A stretch of DNA of 64,000 nucleotides, from positions 270,000 through 333,999 of the forward strand of contig NZ_PDHM01000018.1 in the NCBI RefSeq assembly GCF_002573715.1, read 5' to 3'. The notes under the pieces are model-generated. The model saw only the letters and a program-made list of their open reading frames with translations. It did no database searches and was not told where the DNA came from. Made by a program: the position numbers and the translations under genes. The DNA is from Paenibacillus sp. EZ-K15 (GTDB lineage: Bacteria > Bacillota > Bacilli > Paenibacillales > Paenibacillaceae). Positions 34,125 through 42,752 of this stretch are shown here, piece after piece. Every line of letters begins with the position of its first letter. The first letter of the stretch is position 1.

Positions 34125-34847
34125 ATGAACTATATTCATATGCTCTCCAAATTAGGTATGGGCAGTGCCCACCCGGGAGGATTCGAGGCAACTCTCCGAA
34201 TGCTGAAGAATTATCCCATTCAACCGGGCAGCCGCATTCTGGAGGTCGGGTGTGGAACGGGCAGAACCGCATGCCATCTTTCGGAGATGGGGTATCAAGT
34301 AACGGCCATTGACCTGAACGAAAATATGATCAAAAAAGCCCGTGCAAGAGCCGAAGCGATGGAAATCGACGTGCAGTTCCAACAAGCGGATGTATGCGCA
34401 TTGCCTTTCGAGGACAACCAATTCGACCTAATCATGGCCGAGTCCGTTACCGTATTTACGGATACTGCGAAATCACTGCCCGAATATTACCGCGTTCTGG
34501 ATCATGGAGGCGTCCTGCAGGACAGAGAATTGCTGCTTGATAAACCCATGCCTGAGGCAAAACTTCAGGAACTGCTCGAATTCTTCGGAATTCCTAATCT
34601 CATGATGAGGGAAGAATGGGCCGACTCCCTCTTGGTTTGCGGGTTTAAACAGGAAGAAATTCTGGAGTACAACCACTTCAATGAGCAGTTAAAGGAAGAA
34701 CAAACACGTCATCTGGATACATTTGAACAGCGCGATAAAGGACTCCTGTTCGATGTGGCGCTCTGGGAAACGCTGTTCAAGCATGACCGCATGATCCTGG
34801 ATAATACCGATTATCTCGCTTCCGCCTTATTCCGAGCTGTAAAATAA
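34125..34847 (+). CDS. Class I SAM-dependent methyltransferase
   Basis: Rossmann-like methyltransferase of 240 residues. Motif I is ILEVGCGTGRTACHL (38-52), the acidic ribose-binding end of strand 2 is VTAIDLNENMI, and the post-motif region is FQQADVCALPFEDNQFDLIMAESV. This is a small-molecule Methyltransf_11/25 type; nothing in the context reveals the acceptor. The region 34848-35031 behind it holds only a weak GGGGA..TCCCC hairpin near 34873-34900 and the promoter region of the next gene. Confidence 0.9.
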   Translation: MNYIHMLSKLGMGSAHPGGFEATLRMLKNYPIQPGSRILEVGCGTGRTACHLSEMGYQVTAIDLNENMIKKARARAEAMEIDVQFQQADVCALPFEDNQFDLIMAESVTVFTDTAKSLPEYYRVLDHGGVLQDRELLLDKPMPEAKLQELLEFFGIPNLMMREEWADSLLVCGFKQEEILEYNHFNEQLKEEQTRHLDTFEQRDKGLLFDVALWETLFKHDRMILDNTDYLASALFRAVK

Positions 34848-35031
34848 AACTACTTCATATCTGTGCATCAAGTGGGGATTCGCATATTTGCTGCGTCTCC
34901 CCTCTCCCTTCTCAATTTCAGTTCTTTCGACCTAATCCAACACTTTTTGTCAATTCGTTATATCTAGTTTTGCCTGTCGATGCTATAATCATGGTAAATA
35001 TATCCTATGTTGTTGAGGAGGACTCATTCTT

Positions 35032-36282
35032 ATGGCATGGTTCAACAGACTCCCTATCTCGCGAAAAATTACCGCAGCCTGTTTTCTCATTGCCGCTTTG
35101 TTTGCGGTTCCAATGCTGCTTGCATTTATTCTAATGGGTAAAGCAATCATTGGCGTGGTCATCGTCGTAGCACTAACCGGTCTTACTTTTCCTCTTTCTC
35201 GTCTTATTGAGAAAACGCTTACCAATTCCTTTGCGGAGATCTCCAGCGTTTCCGCCAAAATCGCCAAAGGCGACTTCACCTTCCAGGTAGAAGAGGTTGG
35301 GGGCATGAACGATCTCAGCCGAACGTTCAACAGCATGGTGGACAAGCTTCGAAAAATATTGCAGGAAACCTCGGATATCACCCGCCAGGTCATGTCGTCA
35401 AGCTCCAACATCTCGATTAAAAACCAGGAGCTCATTCAAGTGATGAATCAAGTCTCCTTATCTTCCAATGAGCTGGCCGTCGGCGCGAACGAAATATCGG
35501 AAGACGTAGCCGAAATGACGCATTCCATCGGTGAGATCGAAGAGAAGGTCAGCAATTATACGCATTCAACCCAGGAAATGAATACCCGTTCGATCGAAAC
35601 GCTGGGACTGGTTGAGCAAGGAAGGGACTCCGTTGCCAAGCAGTCTGCAGGGATGCAGCGTAATATTGACGCAACAGCCAAGGTCTCGGAATCCATTGAT
35701 GCGCTGGCTAAAAGCGCCAGAGGAATTACGCAGATCACGGAGACGATCTCGGAACTGGCCGATCAGACCAACTTGTTATCCTTGAACGCATCCATTGAAG
35801 CGGCAAGGGCAGGCGAGCATGGCGCTGGCTTTGCCGTTGTCGCCCAAGAGGTGCGTAAATTGGCTGAGGAATCCACATCATCGACAAGAGAAGTATTCAA
35901 TCTCGTACGGAGCATTGAATCGGACGTCAAACATGCAACTCAGAACATAAAAATTAATGAAGAGGTCGTCAGGCAGCAAACCGAAATGATCCGTGAAGCT
36001 GAGCTGGTGTTCATGGAGATTGTAAACAGTGTGCAGTATATTTCGGAACAGATCGCCGCTTTCTCCAAGGAGAGCGAATCCATGCTGGAAAGTGCGAAGA
36101 GCATTTCTTCCGCAATTCAGAATATATCGGCGATTACGCAGCAATCCGCCGCAGGAACGGAGCAGGTGTCGGCATCCATGAATGAGGGCATCTCATCGAT
36201 CCAGAAGATGGCCGAGGAAGCAGAAGCGATGAATAATGCCGTCTTCCGGCTGCAAAAAACGATCAACATTTTCAAATTTTAA
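35032..36282 (+). CDS. Methyl-accepting chemotaxis protein without extracellular sensor domain
   Basis: Chemoreceptor-like protein of 416 residues. Two adjacent membrane helices (about 16-35 and 38-58) have almost no loop between them, so there is no outer ligand domain. A HAMP-like linker and a complete signalling domain follow, with tip motif ELADQTNLLSLNASIEAARAGEHGAGFAVVAQEVRKLAEE. It probably senses membrane state or energy, or works with a partner. An extended -10 (TGCTATAAT, 34981-34989) lies upstream. A terminator follows at 36348. Confidence 0.93.
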   Translation: MAWFNRLPISRKITAACFLIAALFAVPMLLAFILMGKAIIGVVIVVALTGLTFPLSRLIEKTLTNSFAEISSVSAKIAKGDFTFQVEEVGGMNDLSRTFNSMVDKLRKILQETSDITRQVMSSSSNISIKNQELIQVMNQVSLSSNELAVGANEISEDVAEMTHSIGEIEEKVSNYTHSTQEMNTRSIETLGLVEQGRDSVAKQSAGMQRNIDATAKVSESIDALAKSARGITQITETISELADQTNLLSLNASIEAARAGEHGAGFAVVAQEVRKLAEESTSSTREVFNLVRSIESDVKHATQNIKINEEVVRQQTEMIREAELVFMEIVNSVQYISEQIAAFSKESESMLESAKSISSAIQNISAITQQSAAGTEQVSASMNEGISSIQKMAEEAEAMNNAVFRLQKTINIFKF

Positions 36283-36347
36283 GTAGGGTACAGCCTACAT
36301 ACATCATGTCTACTGCTTTCGAAGCGGAAACGAACCAAAAATGCAAA

Positions 36348-36387
36348 AAATGGCTGTGCAAGGATACCATCCTGGGCACAGCCATTT
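36348..36387 (+). terminator. Terminator of the chemoreceptor gene
   Basis: Perfect 12-bp stem AAATGGCTGTGC / GCACAGCCATTT with a 16-nt loop. It lies between converging genes; the A-run on its left side means it can also act for the minus-strand phosphatase gene. Confidence 0.75.
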
Positions 36388-36488
36388 CTTCATTGACACA
36401 TTTTTTCGATCTACGAACCGTCCATGTGAGCAAACCCTTCATATGGGATGGGATAGCTCCCTTTTGTATCATGTCAAGTACACCTGCA

Positions 36489-37049
36489 TTATTGCTCGCT
36501 CCATAACCGCGCGATATTCACAAGCCGCCCTTCTTCAAACTCGACTCGGTATATATCCGGCAGCGTCGTTCCTTGCCAGAAAAGGTAATCGAACCGTTGA
36601 TCATAATGCTGCAGCATAAGTGTCATAATGTCGCCGTGCGTGCCAATCACGACACGCTTTCCTATATGCGCATTCAAGATTTCCTCTAGCACCTGGACTG
36701 CTCGGCTTTGTGCGGTTTTGCTGGATTCCCCTCCGGGGAAGGACGTAGTTGGATCCTGAAACAGTATCTTTTTGGCATCGAGGAAGGAATGCCCCTGAAA
36801 ATCTCCGACCTTCCGTTCCCTTAAGTCCTCTTGCTCCGCAATCGGGAGTCCTAAAGCATCCGCCAATGGTTGGACCGTGTCCTTGGCTCGCTGATAAGGG
36901 CTTGAAGTAATAGCGTCAATCCCTTCACCCAGGAGCAATTCCTTGACTCGAACCGCAGCGAGGGAACCCTCCGCGGACAATCCCCGCGTCCTTTCCTTCC
37001 CATCGATAAAAGGAGATTTTGCATGTCTCACAAAATAGATAGTCGTCAT
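36489..37049 (-). CDS. Histidine phosphatase family protein (phosphoglycerate mutase-like)
   Basis: Soluble phosphatase of 186 residues. The catalytic RHAK motif is at residues 8-11 in YFVRHAKSPF; ITSPYQRAKDTVQPLA and LREREVGDFQG-like LRERKVGDFQG follow, and the second catalytic His is in VVIGTHGDIMTLM. The substrate is unknown. Its ATG overlaps the NUDIX stop codon (ATGA), so the two are translationally coupled, and a small-molecule clean-up role for the pair is plausible. Confidence 0.92.
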   Translation of the reverse strand: MTTIYFVRHAKSPFIDGKERTRGLSAEGSLAAVRVKELLLGEGIDAITSSPYQRAKDTVQPLADALGLPIAEQEDLRERKVGDFQGHSFLDAKKILFQDPTTSFPGGESSKTAQSRAVQVLEEILNAHIGKRVVIGTHGDIMTLMLQHYDQRFDYLFWQGTTLPDIYRVEFEEGRLVNIARLWSEQ

Positions 37050-37510
37050 CCTTCGACCTCTGCTTCTTTATGAGCCTCACCCTTTAATACGGGCTCCATC
37101 ATCATCTCTACAAATGGTGTTAACGGTAACACCCCCAATGACTCCAAGGGAATCCATTTGGCTCCTAATGAGTCTTGGCCGTCACCGTCCGTTTTGATAA
37201 CAGCTTGAAGATCCAGCAGCTCGACATCATACATGATACCGATGTGATGCAGCTCTTCCATCTGATTCGCCTCATACTGATATACGATCGTGTAAGATAC
37301 AGCCGTCCGAATGCTCCCCTTAATTGGAGAAAGCCCGGTTTCCTCTAAAAATTCGCGCTGCAGCGTATGCTCCGGCTCTTCTCCGAACTCAATGGAGCCG
37401 CCCGGTAAATCCCACTTCCCCTTGTGCGGTCCTCTCGCTTTCTGGATCAACAGGATATGATCATGCTGAATCAGTAATCCATAAACACCGAGATGCGTAT
37501 GTTTCACCAC
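37046..37510 (-). CDS. NUDIX hydrolase
   Basis: Hydrolase of nucleoside-diphosphate-linked compounds, about 154 residues. The NUDIX box is GSIEFGEEPEHTLQREFLEETGL, shown here in part as GSIEFGEEPEHTLQREF plus LEETGL, with the metal-binding REXXEE core. The frame runs far upstream into the methyltransferase gene, so the start must be near 37510: GTG (VVKHTH) with AAGGAGG 9 nt upstream. A TTG at 37516, overlapping the upstream stop codon, is another option. It is coupled to the phosphatase gene behind it. Confidence 0.88.
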   Translation of the reverse strand: MVKHTHLGVYGLLIQHDHILLIQKARGPHKGKWDLPGGSIEFGEEPEHTLQREFLEETGLSPIKGSIRTAVSYTIVYQYEANQMEELHHIGIMYDVELLDLQAVIKTDGDGQDSLGAKWIPLESLGVLPLTPFVEMMMEPVLKGEAHKEAEVEG

Positions 37511-37512
37511 GG

Positions 37513-38220
37513 TCAACACCCTCCTTTTCTTGCAGTGAAGGTAATCCATTGACTTCGGAAAAGTACGTCTCTCCCATCCTTCACTTCCTGAATATCCTGC
37601 TGCACCTGCCGCCTCGTTAAGATCTCCCATTCCGAATACAGCTCATCAAGGATGGAAAAGGCTTTGTCGGCGGATAGATTCAACTCGATTAAGCCTCCCT
37701 CCTCCAAGCCCGTTTCCTGATCGATTTCCTTCACCTCGGTGCTCATCAATATGCAATGTACGCCCTGCTCCACGGTTCCAGCCTGCATCTGTTTGATCTT
37801 GGATACAAAGGCTTCCTCGGAGCTCATATGCTCCAGACATGAGCATGCGATGACGTAATGATAAGTATCCTCGGCAATTTCATAGTGCTCTACGTCTGCC
37901 ACAAGTGCCTCAAGATTTGAGCTTACGCCATGCAATGCGGCATACTGCCGCAGCTTGTCAACTGCCGATGGCAGCAGATCCACGCAGATGACCTTCCCGT
38001 TCACCGCTTGGATCCGCTGCGCAACCGGGATGCTGTTACGCCCGACGCCACAGCCTAGATCCAGTACCCGCATCTCACGAAACGGTAATAATTCCAAATG
38101 ATCCAGGACCGTCTGAACGGGCTTGGCTAACCAGCTCCCAGGTTGAAACAGTACGGCTTCTTTGTACAATGTCTCGTGATACGATATTTCCTTATCACGT
38201 GCGCGGTTGAATATGTCCAT
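37513..38220 (-). CDS. Class I SAM-dependent methyltransferase
   Basis: Methyltransferase of 235 residues. Motif I is VLDLGCGVGRNSIPVA (about 52-67), then VICVDLLPSAVDKL and YHYVIACSCLEHM. It is the first of three minus-strand genes (methyltransferase, NUDIX, histidine phosphatase) that touch or overlap, indicating one transcript. Its acceptor is unknown; Methyltransf_25-like, similar in form to tellurite-resistance TehB-type enzymes. Confidence 0.9.
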   Translation of the reverse strand: MDIFNRARDKEISYHETLYKEAVLFQPGSWLAKPVQTVLDHLELLPFREMRVLDLGCGVGRNSIPVAQRIQAVNGKVICVDLLPSAVDKLRQYAALHGVSSNLEALVADVEHYEIAEDTYHYVIACSCLEHMSSEEAFVSKIKQMQAGTVEQGVHCILMSTEVKEIDQETGLEEGGLIELNLSADKAFSILDELYSEWEILTRRQVQQDIQEVKDGRDVLFRSQWITFTARKGGC

Positions 38221-38321
38221 GCTATATCCCCTTGTTCTGGCCGTTATAAGGCCTCCCTACAAATTCCATACGGACAAGCCCATTTCCTTGCTCACTGCAA
38301 CTCCTGCTAGGATACCTTTTT

Positions 38322-38885
38322 CTAATCTTCGCTTATCGTTAGCTGCGGCCACTGACCCTTCCATTGCTTCTTTCCTACCCGTTCCAAATAATAGCGTCGC
38401 TTATGAAAGTTAGGGCATCTGCGAACCCGAAGCGCAAATAAATCCTCCAGTCCGTAAGGACAGCAGAGCTCAAGCTCTCCTTCGGCGTTCAGCCTTGCCC
38501 CGACCGCGGTAGCCGTCTCCGTCCAATGAGCTAACGCATCATGGGTCGAGTGATAGGACTCATCTCCATTCTTCACATGCATTCTGGCCTGATTCTTGAC
38601 CGACCATTTCGGGTTCCCCGTTGTTGTTCTTAGAAGCTCTTCCAATCGAATATCCCGCGCTTCAGACACATCTTCCGGATCGAAATACACAACATCGATA
38701 TCCGTATGCCGATCCGTCCCTTCTAACCCATGAAGCAAGTCCCACACATAATTTCGGATGTAGCCTGCAGCAATATAGCATTGCGGCAGCCCTAAGTCGC
38801 GAACGATGACCAAATCCGTCATCAATTGCTGATGCTGGCTTATGTACTCCTTTAACCGCTTCTCTAACATACCATCCACCGCCAA
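38322..38885 (-). CDS. Nucleotidyltransferase family protein (NTP_transf_6, formerly DUF925)
   Basis: Soluble protein of 187 residues with the family landmarks CYIAAGYIRNYVWDLLHG (about 36-53), the acidic pair DIDVVYFDPEDVSE (about 62-75), KNQARMHVKNGD and PYGLEDLFALRVR. These match a widespread uncharacterised nucleotidyltransferase-like family. The start is uncertain: TTG at 38885 or ATG at 38870 five codons later, neither with a strong ribosome binding site. Confidence 0.85.
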   Translation of the reverse strand: MAVDGMLEKRLKEYISQHQQLMTDLVIVRDLGLPQCYIAAGYIRNYVWDLLHGLEGTDRHTDIDVVYFDPEDVSEARDIRLEELLRTTTGNPKWSVKNQARMHVKNGDESYHSTHDALAHWTETATAVGARLNAEGELELCCPYGLEDLFALRVRRCPNFHKRRYYLERVGKKQWKGQWPQLTISED

Positions 38886-38989
38886 TGACTTGAATTCTTC
38901 TCTGCCCTCTTACCATTCAACTTCAACAAGTTCTTATATTAGTTAGTGCAACTTGAATAAGAGCGTACCCTAAAATCCTGTATTCGTGT

Positions 38990-39034
38990 AAAAAAGCATA
39001 GACCGCTTCACGAAGAGAAGGAAACGGTCTATGC
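38990..39034 (-). terminator. Terminator of the zinc-ribbon gene transcript
   Basis: Perfect 10-bp stem GCATAGACCG / CGGTCTATGC with a 19-nt loop; TTTTTTA follows on the minus strand. Confidence 0.85.
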
Positions 39035-39280
39035 ACACTCATAGATATAATTATTATATTCCAGATAATCCCTGAACGGCAAGAGAAAGCAGGGATTATG
39101 GGACGCAGCGGGTGATACCCGAGCTGCATGTTGGACAGAAATCTGAGCATGCGCCCTTACAGCTACAACTTGAGCCAGATTGACCTGCGTATGCTCCTGT
39201 GAGGGAGCTTATAAGCCGGATCTCGGACAGCCATGCACGAAATAATCCCACTGCCGAACAATCAAGACCAGTGGTGCTAG
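39035..39280 (-). other. 246-nt stretch between the zinc-ribbon gene and its terminator, no firm gene
   Basis: This part of the minus-strand transcript has no frame with both a start codon and a ribosome binding site. Two things stand out: an inverted repeat TAATCCCTG / CAGGGATTA (39066-39098), and a short frame ending at 39096 whose last residues include six cysteines (SCSCKGACSDFCPTC then RC). The upstream part of that frame overlaps the zinc-ribbon gene and looks non-coding. Confidence 0.4.
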
Positions 39281-39466
39281 CTACACAGCCGCGTCCACCC
39301 GCTCCTGCGAAGCGCCGTCGCAGCGCTTGCACACTTTCAGGGCAGTCCCGTCCGATTTGGTTCGGGGATACAACAATTTCGTTCGGGTACTCTTGCACAC
39401 CGGACATGTACCGCGCGCGCGAGTTGGTAGGTTCCACAAGGATTTGCCTCTTTTTTGTTTTGCCAT
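39281..39466 (-). CDS. Small zinc-ribbon protein (61 aa), function unknown
   Basis: Basic protein with one zinc ribbon: CPVC (residues 21-24) and CKRC (46-49), separated by a Lys/Arg/Thr-rich stretch. The N-terminus is MAKQKRGKSLWNLPTRARG. It resembles short zinc-binding, possibly RNA- or ribosome-associated proteins of Paenibacillus, but I assign no function. The ATG is preceded by a weak GGGGTAT site. A longer overlapping frame (start 39482) exists, but the residues here have the composition of a real protein. Confidence 0.65.
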   Translation of the reverse strand: MAKQKRGKSLWNLPTRARGTCPVCKSTRTKLLYPRTKSDGTALKVCKRCDGASQERVDAAV

Positions 39467-39652
39467 TCGTCAGATACCCCATTTCATAGATTCATTATTA
39501 TCACTCTTACATATATGAAAGGGTTCGGCAGAACATGTCGGGCAGCTCCATTTAGATCTCACATAATATGGCTCACCACCATTGCAACCTCATCAGATCT
39601 GGAATAGATGATGGATCGCCGTCATGGACACCTCCGTCGCACATTCGAAATA

Positions 39653-40564
39653 TTACTTATTTATAAAAGCCAGAATCTCTTCCTTGGACGGTATGGAGAC
39701 TTGCGCGCCTGGCCGGGTCACCGTCAATGCAGCCGCTGCAGTTGCAAACTGAAGTGCTTCTTCCGTTTCCAGTCCCTCCGTGCAAGCTGCCGCATAAGCA
39801 CCGATGAAGGTATCTCCTGCCGCCGTGGTATCCACGGGTCTGACGCGGAAAGCCGGAACGGTGAAACGCTCACCTTGTGCATTCCCATAGAAGCAGCCTT
39901 GCTCGCCAAGGGTAATGATTACGTTGGAGGTGCCTCTGCCGGTAATCGACGCTGCAGCCAAATCTGCTGAAGCAGTGTCCTCCACCTTTAAGCCGCTTAC
40001 CACTTCGGCTTCCGTCTCGTTCACAATCAAGGTATCGATCAGCGGCAACACATCATGAGGGATCTTTCGCGCAGGCGCCGGATTCAACCAGACGCGGACA
40101 CCTGCCTTGTTGGCCGATTGGATAACATACTGCGTCGTCTGCCACGGAATTTCATTCTGCAGCAGTACAGCATATACTCCATCCCACTTCACCTCAGTCG
40201 CAACATCTTCTTCGGTCAACCGCCCATTGGCTCCTTCCGACAACACGATATAATTCTCGCCCGCCTCGTTGACCGTGATGATCGCCATCCCCGAGGTGCC
40301 TGTCTTGGAGAGGACGGATGTAACGCCAACTCCGCGCTCCTCCAAGGAAGCAACCAGGGTATTCCCAAAAGGATCAAGACCAACCGCGCCGACCATGACA
40401 CAATCCGCACCTGCTGAGGCTGCAGCCACAGCTTGATTCGCTCCTTTACCCCCAGGAAAAAAAGATGTGCCCCTGCTATGAATCGTTTCTCCCGGCCGGG
40501 GAAACTGCTCTACATTACTCACAACATCCATATTAATGCTTCCAATGACAACTAGCTTGCGCAA
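39653..40564 (-). CDS. rbsK: Ribokinase (PfkB family)
   Basis: Phosphorylates ribose to ribose 5-phosphate. It has the N-terminal ribokinase pattern VVIGSINMDVV, the sugar-binding FFPGGKGANQAVAAASAG (about 35-52), and the C-terminal PfkB motif VDTTAAGDTFIGAYAA, with the anion hole at 248-250 and catalytic Asp251. The start is TTG with GGGAG 10 nt upstream. It is the last gene of the atuA-ARH cluster, 20 nt after the large glycohydrolase gene, which suggests that the pathway releases free ribose. A related sugar substrate is possible. Confidence 0.92.
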   Translation of the reverse strand: MRKLVVIGSINMDVVSNVEQFPRPGETIHSRGTSFFPGGKGANQAVAAASAGADCVMVGAVGLDPFGNTLVASLEERGVGVTSVLSKTGTSGMAIITVNEAGENYIVLSEGANGRLTEEDVATEVKWDGVYAVLLQNEIPWQTTQYVIQSANKAGVRVWLNPAPARKIPHDVLPLIDTLIVNETEAEVVSGLKVEDTASADLAAASITGRGTSNVIITLGEQGCFYGNAQGERFTVPAFRVRPVDTTAAGDTFIGAYAAACTEGLETEEALQFATAAAALTVTRPGAQVSIPSKEEILAFINK

Positions 40565-40584
40565 AGATAACCTGCTCCCTTCTC

Positions 40585-42705
40585 TTAAACCGGCTTCGGC
40601 TCTGATGTACGGACGCGAACATCCTTGATCTCATTCTCGCCATCCTCCAAGCAGCCAAAGCCGAACATGCCATGACCATAGGCGGTTTCCTTGCATTCTA
40701 GCACATTGTCTCCATTAATATACAAGATGAACCGATCCTTTTCGGACACCAGCTTCAAGCGGTATTCTTTCCCCCATTCCCAATCGTATCTTGCCGTAAT
40801 CAGACGCTTGATCCCGAAGTCCTGTTTGATAAACGATACGGAATTCGGACCGTCGAACCCGGCCAGATAATGCTGCATGACCCCTTGCGCCCTTGTAATC
40901 AGACAATGGCTGGTGCCTGATATTGGTCTAATCGTCGCTTCAATCTCCATATCTCCTGCATAGTAATTGCCGGAAAAGGATGAAGTATCTCCTTCAGATA
41001 TACAATGCAGTGCTCCGTCACGCAGCTCCCAGTTTCCTCGATGATGAGAAAATGGAGTAACAGAAGCGAACTCTGTGGCCTGCTTGGCAAAATCGATCGT
41101 ATAATCCGCCGCTCCCGTGATGCGGAATTGCCCGACGAACAAACTACCGATAGCGCGGTTCAAGAGCGGCGACGGGCTCTCGAGTATCCAGCCGATCTCA
41201 TCAATCATGGCGCCTTCGGTATCCGGAATGACGAATTCAACCGGGTTCCATTCCCCGCCAACCGGAGTATACGTTGCCAAACGTACTTCCTCCTGCGTAT
41301 AAGTATTGCGCACATACGGAGTCAAGGTTACCGGTTCGCCTTCCCACTGATCCACATAAATTTGGGCGGATACGGTCTGCCCGCTATTGGCCAGAGGGGC
41401 AAAGGTCGGCTTATATTTCTCATCGTTAAACTCCGCCCGGCGATAGAACGGTTTATGGTAGATTTTGCTGCTGTCGCCTTCTACCAGTCGGTCAAAGACC
41501 ACTTCCAATGATCCTCTGCCATCATACGTATTCTTGGTTGAATGGCGCAAGACAGGCGTCTTGAACGAGTTGCTTGTCCGAAAGCCGTGCGTGGACCCCG
41601 GCAGATCGAAATCGAAATACACCTCGCCTTGCTTCACCCGCGACACCAACGCTTCGGGTGCCTTCTCTCCATTGAGGCGATAGCCAAGCAGGGCAAGCTC
41701 TTTGGCGAATGTCGGAAAATCCACCAGATTCAAATAACCGGATACACTGGAAGCCACGATGAAGTCATTGATCGGCTTGCGATAATGATCCGGAATCCCC
41801 GCCAGGCCTCCGTAAACGCCAAGGATCGAGCCCACGTTTCCTGCGTTGCAATCGGTGTCCCAGCCACACATCGATGCGATCTCGACCGTGCGCGCAAAAT
41901 CCCCCTCACCATACAGAAGGGCAAGCACGCAGACGCCTGCATTCGGGATAATGTGGCAGACGCCCGTATATTTATCGTATCCCCAGTGATCCTCCAAGTA
42001 TTGACGGCAAGCGCGGAAATCGGATGGTTTCTCCCGGTGGAAGTCCATGACCGCATGCACCACGCGCGCATAGGTGGAGTCATCCGGAATCATGCGAAGT
42101 CCTTCCGCGATAATCTCATCCATGGATGAAGCATCAAAGGCTTTAGCTATGCAAGCAGCCATGAAGCGGGCGCCGTACAGCCCGTTGCCGTCGTGCGAGA
42201 CACTGGCGGCTTTTTCCGCATAATCCGCCGCTTTCTCCGCCTGGCCCGGGAACAGCAGTCCCCAGGAATCGATGAAGATCTGGCCGCCGATCTGCTCCGC
42301 CATCTCCGTGCCGTTGACCTCAATCGAACCGGAGCGCGGGGCTGAAATGCCTTTGCGCAGATTAACATAAGCACGGTGCTCCGTACTGATATCCTCGCCG
42401 CCCCACCAAAACATGCCGATCCCTTCCCTTGCGTAGTTGAGCCATGCCTTGCCAACATCCTCCGGCTCAAGCTCGCGGTCCGTCGCATCGTCATACAGTG
42501 CGCGAATAAAGAATACCGGTCCGTTCGCGTCATCGTCGGCGGCAAAGGTTTTGTACGGCTTCACGTAATCCCGTATATCGCCGTACACATCCCGAATGCG
42601 TTCGTAAGTCCAAGCAACCGGTTCGATGGGGGCACCGAGTCTGATGCCAATGTTCATACCGATGAATCCTGCATATACCGTCTCCAGATAATGTTCAGGT
42701 ATCAT
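40585..42705 (-). CDS. ADP-ribosylglycohydrolase-family protein fused to a C-terminal jelly-roll domain
   Basis: Two-part protein of 706 residues with no signal peptide. The N-terminal half (about 1-345) is an ADP-ribosylglycohydrolase (ARH) fold: the metal-binding acidic motif appears as ADDDAN (56-61, replacing the usual TDDT) and the C-terminal one as CGWDTDCNAGN (280-290). The C-terminal half (about 365-700) is beta-rich, ending in a concanavalin/LamG-like domain (FSGNYYAGDMEIEATIRP, RFILYINGDNVLECKE) that usually binds sugars. It follows a second, smaller ARH gene in the same operon. It may hydrolyse an N- or O-ribosyl bond; the true substrate is unknown. Confidence 0.87.
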   Translation of the reverse strand: MIPEHYLETVYAGFIGMNIGIRLGAPIEPVAWTYERIRDVYGDIRDYVKPYKTFAADDDANGPVFFIRALYDDATDRELEPEDVGKAWLNYAREGIGMFWWGGEDISTEHRAYVNLRKGISAPRSGSIEVNGTEMAEQIGGQIFIDSWGLLFPGQAEKAADYAEKAASVSHDGNGLYGARFMAACIAKAFDASSMDEIIAEGLRMIPDDSTYARVVHAVMDFHREKPSDFRACRQYLEDHWGYDKYTGVCHIIPNAGVCVLALLYGEGDFARTVEIASMCGWDTDCNAGNVGSILGVYGGLAGIPDHYRKPINDFIVASSVSGYLNLVDFPTFAKELALLGYRLNGEKAPEALVSRVKQGEVYFDFDLPGSTHGFRTSNSFKTPVLRHSTKNTYDGRGSLEVVFDRLVEGDSSKIYHKPFYRRAEFNDEKYKPTFAPLANSGQTVSAQIYVDQWEGEPVTLTPYVRNTYTQEEVRLATYTPVGGEWNPVEFVIPDTEGAMIDEIGWILESPSPLLNRAIGSLFVGQFRITGAADYTIDFAKQATEFASVTPFSHHRGNWELRDGALHCISEGDTSSFSGNYYAGDMEIEATIRPISGTSHCLITRAQGVMQHYLAGFDGPNSVSFIKQDFGIKRLITARYDWEWGKEYRLKLVSEKDRFILYINGDNVLECKETAYGHGMFGFGCLEDGENEIKDVRVRTSEPKPV

Positions 42706-42752
42706 TTGCTCTCCCTCCTTGCCTTGAAACCATATATTTGCGCATGAAAAAG

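Noticed and set aside
39096..39482. 128-residue minus-strand frame containing the Cys-rich end
   Set aside because: Its first two-thirds overlap the zinc-ribbon gene in another phase and look non-coding. Only the Cys-rich tail was kept as an observation.
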